Shown here one piece after another: positions 37,851 to 49,031 of a stretch of DNA of 64,000 bases. Source of the stretch: Sorghum bicolor. Taxonomy: Eukaryota > Streptophyta > Magnoliopsida > Poales > Poaceae. The position numbers and the translations under genes were made by a program. The notes under the pieces were generated by a model. The model saw nothing but the letters and a program-made list of their open reading frames with translations. It searched no databases and had not been told where the DNA came from. The DNA is taken from positions 1-64,000 of the forward strand of contig NW_018396402.1 in the NCBI RefSeq assembly GCF_000003195.3, written 5' to 3'. Every line of letters begins with the position of its first letter. Position 1 is the stretch's first letter.

Positions 37851-40800
37851 GCAAGGAATATACCATATGCTTAGAAATCAATTTGGACGCACCCAATGGA
37901 ACTCCTAGATGATGTGTGTCATATGGAATCTTGCTTCGGTCCGTTTGTAGACATTGTAAGTTTTAGTGCAGGATAGGTGCACAGTCTGCGCCTAATGCAC
38001 CATAGTCTAAGAAACCATTTTAGACGCACTATTTGGTACTCCTGGGTGAAGATGCTCAAGTGGAAGCTTGGTTCGGTCAGTTTGAACATAGTGCTAATCC
38101 TTATGCAAGGTAGGTGCATGGTTTGCATGGAACATACCATATGCTTGGAAATCAGTTTGGATGCAGCCGATGGAACTCCTTTGATGACGTGTGTCATATG
38201 GAATCTCACTTCGGTCCATTTGGAGACATTGTTAGTTTCGATGCAAGATAGGTGCACAGTTTGCACCTAATGCACCATAGACTAAGAAACTATTTTGGAC
38301 GCACTTGTTGGTACTCCTAGGTGAAGGGGCTCAAGTGGATGCTCGGTTTGGTCTATTTGGAGAAAGCACTAATCTTAATGCAAGATTGGTGCACGGTTTG
38401 CATGGAACATACCAAATGCTTGGAACTCCTTTGATGACGTGTGTCATATGGAATCTCGCTTCGGTCAATTTGGAGACATTGTTAGTTTCGGTGCAAGATA
38501 GGTGCATAGTTTGCACCGAATGCACCATAGTCTAAGAAACCATTTTGGACGCACTTGTTGGTACTCCTTGGTGAAGGGGCTCAAGTGGATGCTCGGTTCG
38601 GTCTGTTTGGAGATAGTGCTAATCTTGATGCAAGATAGGCGCACGGTTTGCATGGAACATACCAAATACTTGGAAATCAATCTGGACGCACATGATGGAA
38701 CACGTAGATGACGTGTGTCATACGAAATCTTGCTTCGGTCTGTTTGGAGATAGTGTTAGTTTCGGTGCAAGATAGGTGCAAGGTTTACACATAATGCAGC
38801 CTAGGATAAGAAACCATTTTGAACGCACTCGATGGTACTCTTAGGTAAAAGGCTCAAGTGAAAGCTCGGTTCGGTCTGTTTAGAGATAGTGCTAATCTTG
38901 ATACAGGATAGGTGCACGATTTGCATGGAACATACCATATGCTCGGAAATAAATTTGGACGCACCAGATGGAACTCCTAGATGGGTGTCATGTGGAATCT
39001 CACTTCCGTCCGTTTAGAGACAGTGTTAATTTTGGTGCAAGATAGGTGCACGGTTTGCACCTAATGCACCATAGGATAAGAAACTATTTTGGACGCACCC
39101 GATGGTACTCCTAGGTCAAGGGGCTCAAGTGAAAGCTCCGTTTCGTCCGTTTGGAGATAGTGCTAATCTTGATGCAAGATAGATGCACAGTTTACATGGA
39201 ACATATGATATGCTTAGAAATCAATTAGGACGCACCTGATATAACTCCTTGATGATGTGTGTCATATGGAATCTTGCTTCGGTTCGTTTAGAGATAGTGT
39301 TAGTTTTGGTAGAAGATATGTGCACAGTTTACGCCTAATGCACCATAGGCTAAGAAACCATTTTAGACGCACCCGATGGTACTTGTAGTTGAAGAGGCTC
39401 AAGTGGAGGCTCGATTTGGTCTGTTCGGATATAGTGCTAATCTTGATGCAAGATAGTTACACAGTTTGCATGCAACGTACCATATGTTAAGAAATCAATT
39501 TGGACGCACCCAATGGAACTCCTAGATGACGTGTGTCATATGGAATCTCGCTGCGGTCTATTTGGTGACAATGTTAGTTTCAGTGCAAGATAGGTGCATA
39601 GTTTGTGCCTAACGCACCATAGTCGAAGAAATCATTTTTGATGCACCTGTTTGTACTCCTAGATGAAGAGGCTCAAGTGGAAGCTCGGTTCGGTCTGTTT
39701 GGAGATAGTGCTAATCTTCATGCAAGATAGGTGCACAGTTTGCATGGAACATACCATATGCTTGGAAATCAATTTGGATGCACTCGATGGAACTCCTTGA
39801 TGACGTGTGTCATATGGAATCTCGCTTTGGTCTGTTTAGAAACAGTGTTAGTTTTGGTGCAAGATATGTGCATGGTTTGCGCCTAATGCACCATAGTCTA
39901 AGAAACCATTTTGGAAGCACCTGTTGGAACTTCGGTGAAGACGCTCAAGTGGAAGCTCGGTTTGATCTGTTTGGAGATGGTGCAAGGAATATACCATATG
40001 CTTAGAAATCAATTTGGACGCACCCAATGGAACTCCTAGATGATGTGTGTCATATGGAATCTTGCTTCGGTCCGTTTGTAGACATTGTAAGTTTTAGTGC
40101 AGGATAGGTGCACAGTCTGCGCCTAATGCACCATAGTCTAAGAAACCATTTTAGACGCACTATTTGGTACTCCTGGGTGAAGATGCTCAAGTGGAAGCTT
40201 GGTTCGGTCAGTTTGAACATAGTGCTAATCCTTATGCAAGGTAGGTGCATGGTTTGCATGGAACATACCATATGCTTGGAAATCAGTTTGGATGCAGCCG
40301 ATGGAACTCCTTTGATGACGTGTGTCATATGGAATCTCACTTCGGTCCATTTGGAGACATTGTTAGTTTCGATGCAAGATAGGTGCACAGTTTGCACCTA
40401 ATGCACCATAGACTAAGAAACTATTTTGGACGCACTTGTTGGTACTCCTAGGTGAAGGGGCTCAAGTGGATGCTCGGTTTGGTCTATTTGGAGAAAGCAC
40501 TAATCTTAATGCAAGATTGGTGCACGGTTTGCATGGAACATACCAAATGCTTGGAACTCCTTTGATGACGTGTGTCATATGGAATCTCGCTTCGGTCAAT
40601 TTGGAGACATTGTTAGTTTCGGTGCAAGATAGGTGCATAGTTTGCACCGAATGCACCATAGTCTAAGAAACCATTTTGGACGCACTTGTTGGTACTCCTT
40701 GGTGAAGGGGCTCAAGTGGATGCTCGGTTCGGTCTGTTTGGAGATAGTGCTAATCTTGATGCAAGATAGGCGCACGGTTTGCATGGAACATACCAAATAC

Positions 40801-41197
40801 TTGGAAATCAATCTGGACGCACATGATGGAACACGTAGATGACGTGTGTCATACGAAATCTTGCTTCGGTCTGTTTGGAGATAGTGTTAGTTTCGGTGCA
40901 AGATAGGTGCAAGGTTTACACATAATGCAGCCTAGGATAAGAAACCATTTTGAACGCACTCGATGGTACTCTTAGGTAAAAGGCTCAAGTGAAAGCTCGG
41001 TTCGGTCTGTTTAGAGATAGTCCTAATCTTGATACAGGATAGGTGCACGATTTGCATGGAACATACCATATGCTCGGAAATAAATTTGGACGCACCAGAT
41101 GGAACTCCTAGATGGGTGTCATGTGGAATCTCACTTCCGTCCGTTTAGAGACAGTGTTAATTTTGGTGCAAGATAGGTGCACGGTTTGCACCTAATG
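36935..41197. repeat. 2,131-bp tandem satellite duplication
   Basis: ~36935-39065 is repeated at ~39066-41197 with a constant offset of 2,131 bp and very few differences. The unit is not a whole number of monomers because it includes two deleted monomers (GGAGATGGTGCAAGG and ATGCTTGGAACTCC). Both deletions also occur in block 2 near 14668 and 15245, which links the two regions by descent. Confidence 0.85.
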
Positions 41198-42540
41198 CAC
41201 CATAGCATAAGAAACCATTTTGGACGCACTCGATGGAACTCCTAGGTCAAGGGGCTCAAGTGACAGCTCGGTTTGGTCTGTTTGGAGATAGTGCTAATCT
41301 TGATGCAAGATAGATGCACGGTTTGCATGGAACATATGATATGCTCAGAAATCTATTAGGACGCACCTGATATACCTCCTTGATGATGTGTGTCATATGG
41401 AATCTTGCTTCGGTTCGTTTAGAGACAGTGTTAGTTTTGGTAGAAGATATGTGCACAGTTTACGCCTAATGCACCATAGGCTAAGAAACCATTTTAGACG
41501 CACTCGATGGTAGTCGTAGTTGAAGAACCTCAAGTGGAGGCTTGATTTGGTCTGTTCGGCTATAGTGCTAATCTTGATGCAAGATAGTTGCACAGTTTGC
41601 ATTGGAACGTACCATATGTTAAGAAATCAATTTGGACACACCCAATGGAACTCCTAGATGACGTGTGTCATATGGAATCTCGCTTTGGTCCATTTGGAGG
41701 CAATGTTAGTTTCGGTGCAAGATAGGTGCAAAGTTTGTGCCTAATGCACCATAGTCTAAGAAACCAGTTTTGATGCACCTATTTGTACTTCTAGATGAAG
41801 AGGCTCAAGTGGAAGCTCGGTTCGGTCTGTTTGGAGATAGTGCTAATCTTGATGCAAGATAGGTGCACGGTTTGCATGGAACATACCATTTGCTTGGAAA
41901 TCAATTTGGATGCACACGGTGGAACTCCTTGATGACGTGTGTCTTATGGACTCTCGCTTTGGTCTGTTTACAAAATAGTGTTAGTTTCAGTGCAAGATAT
42001 GGGCATGGTTTGCGCCTAACGCACCATAGTCTAAGAAACCATTCTGGAAGCACCTGTTGGTACTTCGGTGAAGAGGCTCAAGTGGAAGCTCGATTTGATC
42101 TGTTTGGAGATAGTGCTAATCTTGATGCAATATAGGTGCTTGATTTGCAATGAACATACCAAATGTTTAGAAATCAATTTGGACGCACCCAATGGGACTC
42201 CTAGATGACATGTGTCATATGGAATCTTGGTTCGGTCCATTTGTAGACCTTGTAAGTTTTAGTGCAAGATAGGTGCATAGTTTCCGCCTAATGCACCGTA
42301 GTCTAAGAAACCATTTTGGACGCACTATTTGGTACTCCTTTATGAAGAGACTCAAGTGGAAGCTTGGTTCGGTCAGTTTGGAGATAGTGCTAATCCTTAT
42401 GCAAGGTAGGTGCATGGTTTGCATGGAACATACCATATGGTTGGAAATCAATTTGGATGCACCCGATGGAACTCCTTGATGACGTTTGTCAAATGGAATC
42501 TCGCTTCGGTCCATTTGGAGACATTGTTAGTTTCGGTGCG
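40626..42540. repeat. Third, distant copy of the 1,913-bp higher-order unit
   Basis: It matches 15320-17232 at an offset of about 25,306 bp, with C1 lying between. It is somewhat more diverged than the tandem pair in block 2, for example by an extra A near 41973. The match extends back to about 39.78 kb, corresponding to 14.47 kb. Confidence 0.8.
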
Positions 42541-43559
42541 AAATAGGTGCACAGTTTGCACCTAATGCACCATAGTCTAAGAAACCATTTTGGACGCACT
42601 TGTTGGTACTCCTAGGTGAATGGGCTCAAGTGGATGCTCGGTTCGGTCTGTTTGGAGATAGTGCTAATCTTGATGCAAGATAGGTGCACGGTTTGCATGG
42701 AACATACCAAATACTTGAAAATCAATCTAGACGCGCATGATGGAACTCCTAGATGACGTGTGTCATACGAAATCTTGCTTCGGACTGTTTGGAGACAATG
42801 TTAGTTTCGGTGCAAGATAGGTGCAAGGTTTGCACATATTGCAGCCTAGGCTAAGAAACCATTTTGGACGCACCCGATGGTACTCCTAGATAATAGGCTC
42901 AAGTGAAAGCTCGGTTCGGCCTGTTTAGAGATAGTGCTAATATTGATACAAGATAGGTGCACGATTTACATGGAACATACCATATGCTCAGAAAACAATT
43001 TGGACACACCAGATGGAACTCCTAGATGGGTGTCATATGGAATCTCACTTCCGTCCGTTTAGATACACTGTTAGTTTTGGTGCAAGATAGGTGCACGGTT
43101 TGCACCTAATGCACCATAGCATAAGAAATCATCTTGGACGCACCCGATGGTACTCCTAGGTCAAGGGGCTCAAGTGACAGCTCGGTTTGGTCTGTTTGGA
43201 GACAGTGCTAATCTTGATGCAAGATAGATGCACGGTTTGCATGGAACATATGATATGCTCAGAAATCAATTAGGACGCACCTGATATAAGTCCTTGATGA
43301 TGTGTGTCATATGGAATCTTGCTTCGGTTCGTTTAGAGACCGTGTTAGTATTGGTAGAAGATATGTGCACGGTTTAGGCATAATGCTCCATAGGCTAAGA
43401 AACCATTTTAGACGCACCCGATGGTACTCGTAGTTGAAGAGGATCAAGTGGAGGCTCGATTTGGTCTGTTCGGATATAGTGCTAATCTTGATGCAAGATA
43501 GTTGCACTGTTTGATGGAACATACCATATGTTAAGAAATCAATTTGAACGCACCCAATG

Positions 43560-44237
43560 TGATGAGGACATCAACACCATCGATATATCCGCACCTACAC
43601 CAGTTGGTCCTCTTACTCATGCTCGTGCCCGTCAACTCAACCTTCAAGTAAGTTCAGTTTTAAACTCTTGTCAATCATATTTAGACAATGGAGACACGTG
43701 CACTTTCGTGTTGCTCAGGAATAATGGACAAGATCAGCAAGGGAAGGTTTAACTGCATTCGGAATTTGAGGCAACACCAACTTCATGGGCTGATTGCATA
43801 TAGGAAGAGTGATAACTTAACAAAGGTGATTGGAGATCAGGTCCAGGCCTCCACAACATCCTCTATCAAGTTACCACGTCGCTTCTAAAGCAAGGAAACA
43901 AAGAGTCCAAACCCAACACGTTTTGGGAGTTGGATTCGGACTGGAAAATAACTCTAACTTGTATGGATCACCACGGCGTCATATGGACTCCAACTGGGAC
44001 GTTCCTATACTTGTTGGAAAGCTCATGAAGTCTACTTTTTAATGGGTCCAACCACATATCTATGCAGCTTATGAGTCGGGCACAGTTCTTGTTTTTGTGC
44101 CGATACCTTTTTCTGTTTTGGTGCTGCGTCACCCTATTTTGTATCAAGTTGAGTCCATTAGGGACGCGTCCTAGGGTTGGAGGACGACTCTAGCACCCCT
44201 TTGGTCGTCCTCTCTTCTATTTATTTACATCTAGAGC
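43560..44237 (+). repeat. Truncated CRM-type LTR, N1 family, plus strand
   Basis: 678 bp opening with an exact LTR start, TGATGAGGACATCAAC, directly after satellite. It matches the first ~60% of N1's LTR, including TATATCCGCACCTACACC, and lacks the 24-bp repeats of N2. It stops at CATCTAGAGC (44228-44237), about 20 bp after the TATA-like CTATTTATTT, close to where U3 would meet R. An internal stretch of about 15 bp is missing near 44147. The next base is the exact end of N2 in the opposite orientation. Confidence 0.9.
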
Positions 44238-45379
44238 TGATGTGAACCCACTAGGGTTTTCGCCTGATCTTTCGATGAGAGGCGCTGGATAACTCGATTG
44301 GTGGATGGAGATGACGTTCACGGCCCGACTACAGCCCTCAAGACCGCGCCTTAGCAACCGATACACCACGTCCAATAGCCGTCACGATCTTGTGGAGCGC
44401 GACAACCAGCCCCTAGGGCTACCGTCCTGCAAGCAATCGAAGAACTAGCAAGAACGAGGAAACAAGCACTGAATTTGCAAGATGAATTGAAGGTTTCAAA
44501 CTGAATCTTAATCAACAATGGGGTTCCGAAGACAAGGAGACGGGCGGCTGATCCTGCACGCGCGCCTACAAGCAAGTAGCGAAGGCTAAACTTGATCTAA
44601 ACAAAACCCAGTTGTTCATGGCGGCTCTAGATGTAAATAAATAGAGGGGAGGATGACCAAAGGGGTGCTAGAGTCGTCCTCCAACCCTAGGACGCGTCCC
44701 TAATGGACTCAACTTGATACATGGGCCATTGGTCCAAAATAGGGTGACGCAGCACCAAAACAGAAAAAGGTGTCGGCACGAAAACAAGGACTGCGCCCGA
44801 CTCATAAGCCGCATAGATATGTGGTTGGACCCATTGGAAAGTAGACTTCATGAGCTTTCCAACAAGTATAGGAACGTCCCAGTTGGAGTCCATATGACGC
44901 CGTGGTGATCCATACAAGTTATAGTTATTTTCCAGTCCGAATCCAACTCCCAAAACGTGTTGGGTTTGGACTCTTTGTTTCCTTGCTTTAGAAACGACGT
45001 GGTAACTTGACAGAGGATGTTGTGGAGGCTTGGACCTGATCTCCAATCACCTTTGTTAAGTTATCACTCTTCCCATATGCAATCAGCCCTTGAAGTTGGT
45101 GTTGCCTCAAATTTTGAATGCAGTTGAACCTTCCCTTGCTGATCTTGTCCATTATTCCTGAGCAACACCAAAGTGCACGTGTCTCCATTGTCTAAATATG
45201 ATTGACAAGAGTTTAAAGCTGAACTTACTTGAAGGTTGAGTTGACGGGCACGAGCACGAGTAAGAGGACCAGCTATAGGTTGTGTCGGAGAGGATGTAGG
45301 ATATGTATCGCTGGTGGATGTAGGATATGTATCGCTGGTGGATGTAGGATATGTATCGCTGGTGTTGATGTCCTCATCA
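44238..45379 (-). repeat. N2 3' LTR
   Basis: 1,142 bp, 24 bp longer than its partner because it carries three rather than two copies of a 24-bp repeat (45293-45364). The polyprotein frame enters it and stops at 45064. Confidence 0.92.
45293..45364 (-). repeat. Three 24-bp tandem repeats in the coding part of N2's LTR
   Basis: Unit GATGTAGGATATGTATCGCT plus GGTG on the plus strand. On the minus strand each unit encodes eight residues (SDTYPTST), so the polyprotein carries a short Ser/Thr/Pro/Tyr repeat before the CR-type tail. The 5' LTR has two units at 50087-50134. Confidence 0.9.
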
Positions 45380-45392
45380 TCCTCCCTTTCTT
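45380..45392 (-). other. N2 polypurine tract
   Basis: Minus strand AAGAAAGGGAGGA, identical to that of N1 and adjacent to the 3' LTR. Confidence 0.85.
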
Positions 45393-47489
45393 GCATTTGA
45401 GTCGTCCTCGACTCAAGCTCATCTTCCTCACCCAAATAAGGCTTCAAATCTGCAATGTTAAATGTGGGACTAACCCCAAAATCTGCAGGAAGATCAAGCT
45501 TATATGCATTCTCATTAATTCGTTGCAGCACTTTAAAAGGACCATCAGCTCTAGGCATCAATTTGGATTTTCTCAGTTCTGGAAATCTATCTTTTCGCAA
45601 ATGCACCCAAACCAAATCCCCAGGTTCCAGAATCAATTGCTTTCTACCTTTATCTCCCAATTTCATACGAATCTGGTGGTACCCACTACGTAAATCAACT
45701 TTTGAAAACACAACAGCACCACTCAGTTCATCTAGCATATCATCTAATCGTGGAATAGGGTGTCGATATCGAATGGTGATATTATTAATAGCTCTACAAT
45801 CAACACACATACGCCATGTTCCATCTTTCTTAGGCACTAAAATTACTGGAACAGCACAAGGACTAAGAGATTCTCGGACATAACCTTTGTCTAGTAGTTC
45901 TTGCACTTGTCGCTGAATTTCCTTTGTTTCCTCCGGGTTTGTCCTGTATGGTGCACGATTTGGCAAAACTGATCCAGGAATAAGATCAATTTGGTGCTCA
46001 ATCCTGCGTAGTGGAGGCAGCCCCGCTGGTACATCACTTAGAAACACATCAGAATACTCCTGCAAAACGTTAGCAACAGCAGGGGGCAAAGAACATTGCA
46101 TATCCTCAACTGAAATCAAAGCATCCTTGCATATCAAAGCATAAGCAACAGAAGTGGATGCATTGAACTCATTAATATCTGATTTGGTAGCTATCATACA
46201 ACGTTCTTTCAGTTTTATCTCATCTTTGTTACCAATTACAGATTTATCATTTTTATTGCTCTTGCTCTTTGCTTTAGTAGCCCTAGCAACATCAGTTTGC
46301 ATAATAGTTTCAGGGGACATAGGATGCAACACAATTTTGCGATCATGGTATAGAAAAGAATACTGATTTGATCTACCATGATGCATAGAATCTCTATCAA
46401 ATTGCCAAGGTCTACCTAGCAGAATGTTACAAGCTTGCATAGGCACAACATCACATTCAACAATATCTTTGTAGGATCCGATGGAAAAATTAATTCTCAC
46501 AAGTCTAGTTACCTTTACCTTACCACTGTTGTTCAGCCATTGGATGTAGTAGGGATGCGGGTGTGGTTTGGTGTTGAGGGCAAGCTTCTGCACCATATCG
46601 CTGCTTGCCAAGTTGTTGCAGCTACCTCCATCAATGATCATGCGACAAGAACGCTCTTTGATGACACACTTTGTTTGGAATAAAATGTGTCGCTGATTTT
46701 GCTCTGCCATCTCCATTTGTGCACTAAGCACTCGCTGCACGATCAAGCTCTCATAGTGGTCCGCTTCACCTGCATTAATATGTTCTTCTATTTGATCTTC
46801 ATTACCTGCATGGTCAGTCGCAAGCAGTGCAAGTGTATCCTCATCAAAATCACTAGCAGATGAGTACTCACCATCATCCCTGACAATCATAACTCGCTTG
46901 TTTGGGCAGTCACGCATCATGTGCCCATATCCCTTGCACCGATGACATTGTATGTTGCTTGTTCTACCCGTCGATGCCACGGATGAAGTACTCGCAGCAG
47001 GCTTTTGCATCGTCTTCGCAACTGAATTGGTGGGGGCAGCTCGAGTCTTGTCACTAGATGATGGAGTAGAAATACGTGTAGATGGAGTTGAAGCCACGTG
47101 TTGCTGCCATGAATTAGCCTTCCCTGCAGAAATATTACTCCTTGCGCTAGCACGTCGTCCCTGCACTTCCCTTTCAGCTTTACAAGCAAGATGAAACAAA
47201 CGGGTTACGTTAGTATAATCTTTATAAGCAAGAATGTCCTGGATTTCACGATTTAACCCGCCCAAAAATCTAGCCATAGCAGGTTCTTCTTCCTCCTCTA
47301 AATTACATCGCAGCATACCCATTTGTAATTCCTGATAATAATCTTCTACACTTTTAGCACCTTGTCTCAATTGCTGCAACTTATTAATCATGTCACGTGC
47401 ATAGTAAGAAGGAACAAATCTAGCCCTCATGACTTGTTTCAACGCATTCCAAGTTCTAGGTATGTTATTAGGATTTTTCTTGCCATGTT

Positions 47490-48101
47490 CTATCCACCAA
47501 ACGGAAGCAAAATCGGTGAACTCACTAGTAGCAGCCCTAACACGTGTATCCTCAGGGAATTCATGACATGTAAACTTTTGGTCAACAGCAATCTCCCAAG
47601 TAATGTATGCATCAGGGTCATATTTACCATCAAAAGGGGTATCTTAAATTTAATCTTACTGAAAGCATCATCATTATTGTGTACCTCGCGTCGGCGGTTG
47701 CCACCCATACCTCTACGGTTGTGACGAAGGCGACGTCGATCACGAGTGTCTTGATCATCATGTTCAGTATCACCAGTGTAGTCATCTTCATGACTACCGT
47801 GCTCTCGATCTCCCTCCTTTTCTTCTTTATGCTTCTCTTTATCTTCGGTGTGGAAAGCATCAAATCGCCTTAGGAGAGCAGCAAGGCTTTTGTCCACACT
47901 AGCAACGGATTCCTCCAAACTTGTGAGCTTGTTGTTTGTGGCAATCTGCGTAGCCTCCAACTGCCCCAGCTTTTCATTTGTCACCTGCAAGTCGTTATCA
48001 AGTCCCTCTGTGTGCAGCTTCACTTTCCTTTCAAAATGTTGTATGATGCCCTTAGTGCGAGGTGTAAGTGGTGTTTCGTTACCATCATCTGCCCCTGGCA
48101 T
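47490..48101 (-). pseudogene. N2 gag N-terminal segment (before frameshift)
   Basis: ATG at 48101 (MPGADDGNETPLTPRTKG) opens a helical, charged N-terminus very similar in layout to N1's: [19 protein letters not shown], a heptad-like SLAALLRRFDAFH region and an acidic then Arg-rich stretch. The true reading ends near 47635. There N2 has AAAAGGGGTATC where N1 has AAAAGGAGGTATT, so one base is missing, and the remaining ~48 codons are out of frame. The capsid continues in the other frame. Confidence 0.85.
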
Positions 48102-49017
48102 GGTTCAAAGACAAAGACAACAAAAAGGCAAGTGAAGAAATAAAAGCCCTACAACTACTAGGATGTAGCTACAGCAAGTCGCTCACACTCAACCTATAAC
48201 ACAAGTTCTTACCAATTCTTACCTTGCTTGACAGGAGGGGTCGTCTGCCAACAAGTGTACAGCAATGGACGAAGTGTATCGGTGCTGCAGCACAAGACCT
48301 GTCAAGCTGTAGAGTATGTGGAGCTATAGGTGGGCTGAAACAAGGAACGAACTAGCACCACGTTAGTTATAAAAGCGAGCTGAATAAGCGTTCGACGATG
48401 GTACTGTGCTGGTCCTAGGCTAGACCGTGCTAGAGACGCGAGCCTGGACACAAAGGAAAACCACAGCACACCCCCAAAAACAAGGTGGGACAAACCTAAA
48501 ATCAATATGAAAAACAGCCCCTTTTCTTTGAATCTTCTCTCTTTTCTTTTTTTTTTCTTTTTTTGGGGCAACCTCAAAAACTGATTATATGAACAAAAGA
48601 ATACAAAAGAGCAATTCGCTCCACACACTCTCTCTCTCTCTCTAGAGTAAGGCCGAACAAGTAGAGTTATCTTTCTTTTTGAACTCAGATTGGAACTCTA
48701 CTCGATCCGGACCAAGACCACAGTTCAATTCAGACTTCGCAACAGATTCGACAGAGAGAAGATATGGTAATAGTCGGCTGTGTATAGATGGTGACAAGAA
48801 CTCGAAACTCTAAAGGACTAGACACTAAGACCAGCAACTCGACACAAACCGAAGCAACGCAAATTCAACAAGCCCTAACTAAAACGGTACTAGCCAAGGC
48901 ACAAAGGTTTAATAGGATTATGGAAAAACTAATCTACTATATTTTTTTGGCTTTTCTGGACTATAGGAAATTAATTAAAAACAGCAAAGGATTAGAAGTC
49001 TCTCACCGAAGAACCTT
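48102..49017 (-). other. N2 5' leader
   Basis: About 0.9 kb between PBS and gag start. It has an A/G-rich tract in the transcript sense (about 48520-48567) and a (CT)8 run at 48628-48643. No credible ORF. Confidence 0.7.
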
Positions 49018-49029
49018 GCTATGATACCA
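49018..49029 (-). other. N2 primer-binding site
   Basis: Minus strand TGGTATCATAGC, two bases inside the 5' LTR. It matches the initiator-tRNA-Met site at 11 of 12 positions. Confidence 0.87.
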
Positions 49030-49031
49030 AC

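Larger units (their letters stand above)
27425..43559. repeat. Centromere-type satellite array, block 3
   Basis: The longest satellite stretch, about 16.1 kb of uninterrupted ~137-bp A/B monomers. It continues the monomer split by C1. It contains a 1,091-bp tandem duplication, a larger duplicated block, a 2,131-bp tandem duplication and a third copy of the 1,913-bp unit of block 2. It ends in a type-B monomer at CACCCAATG (43551-43559), where a CRM LTR begins. Confidence 0.93.
45064..47640 (-). pseudogene. N2 gag-protease with truncated RT fused to integrase C-terminus and tail
   Basis: The open part runs about 790 codons after the gag frameshift. It carries the capsid second half ([25 protein letters not shown]), a CCHC knuckle ([14 protein letters not shown]), protease ([22 protein letters not shown]) and RT up to SGYHQIRMKLGD (KDGTWRMCVDCRAIN present). 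At about 45650 it passes in frame into KGRKQLILEPGDLVWVHLRKD, the integrase C-terminal region. The rest of RT including YXDD, all of RNase H and the integrase finger and DDE core are absent. The frame continues through ADLKPYLGEE, the SDTYPTST repeats and the CR-type tail (GPLTRARARQLNLQ, VLLRNNGQDQQGK). The product would combine Gag, protease and the targeting tail without polymerase. The start codon lies in the upstream segment. Confidence 0.85.

Noticed and set aside
43560..44237. Ordinary solo LTR
   Set aside because: It lacks the last ~40% of the LTR and its right side is an inverted element rather than a target duplication.
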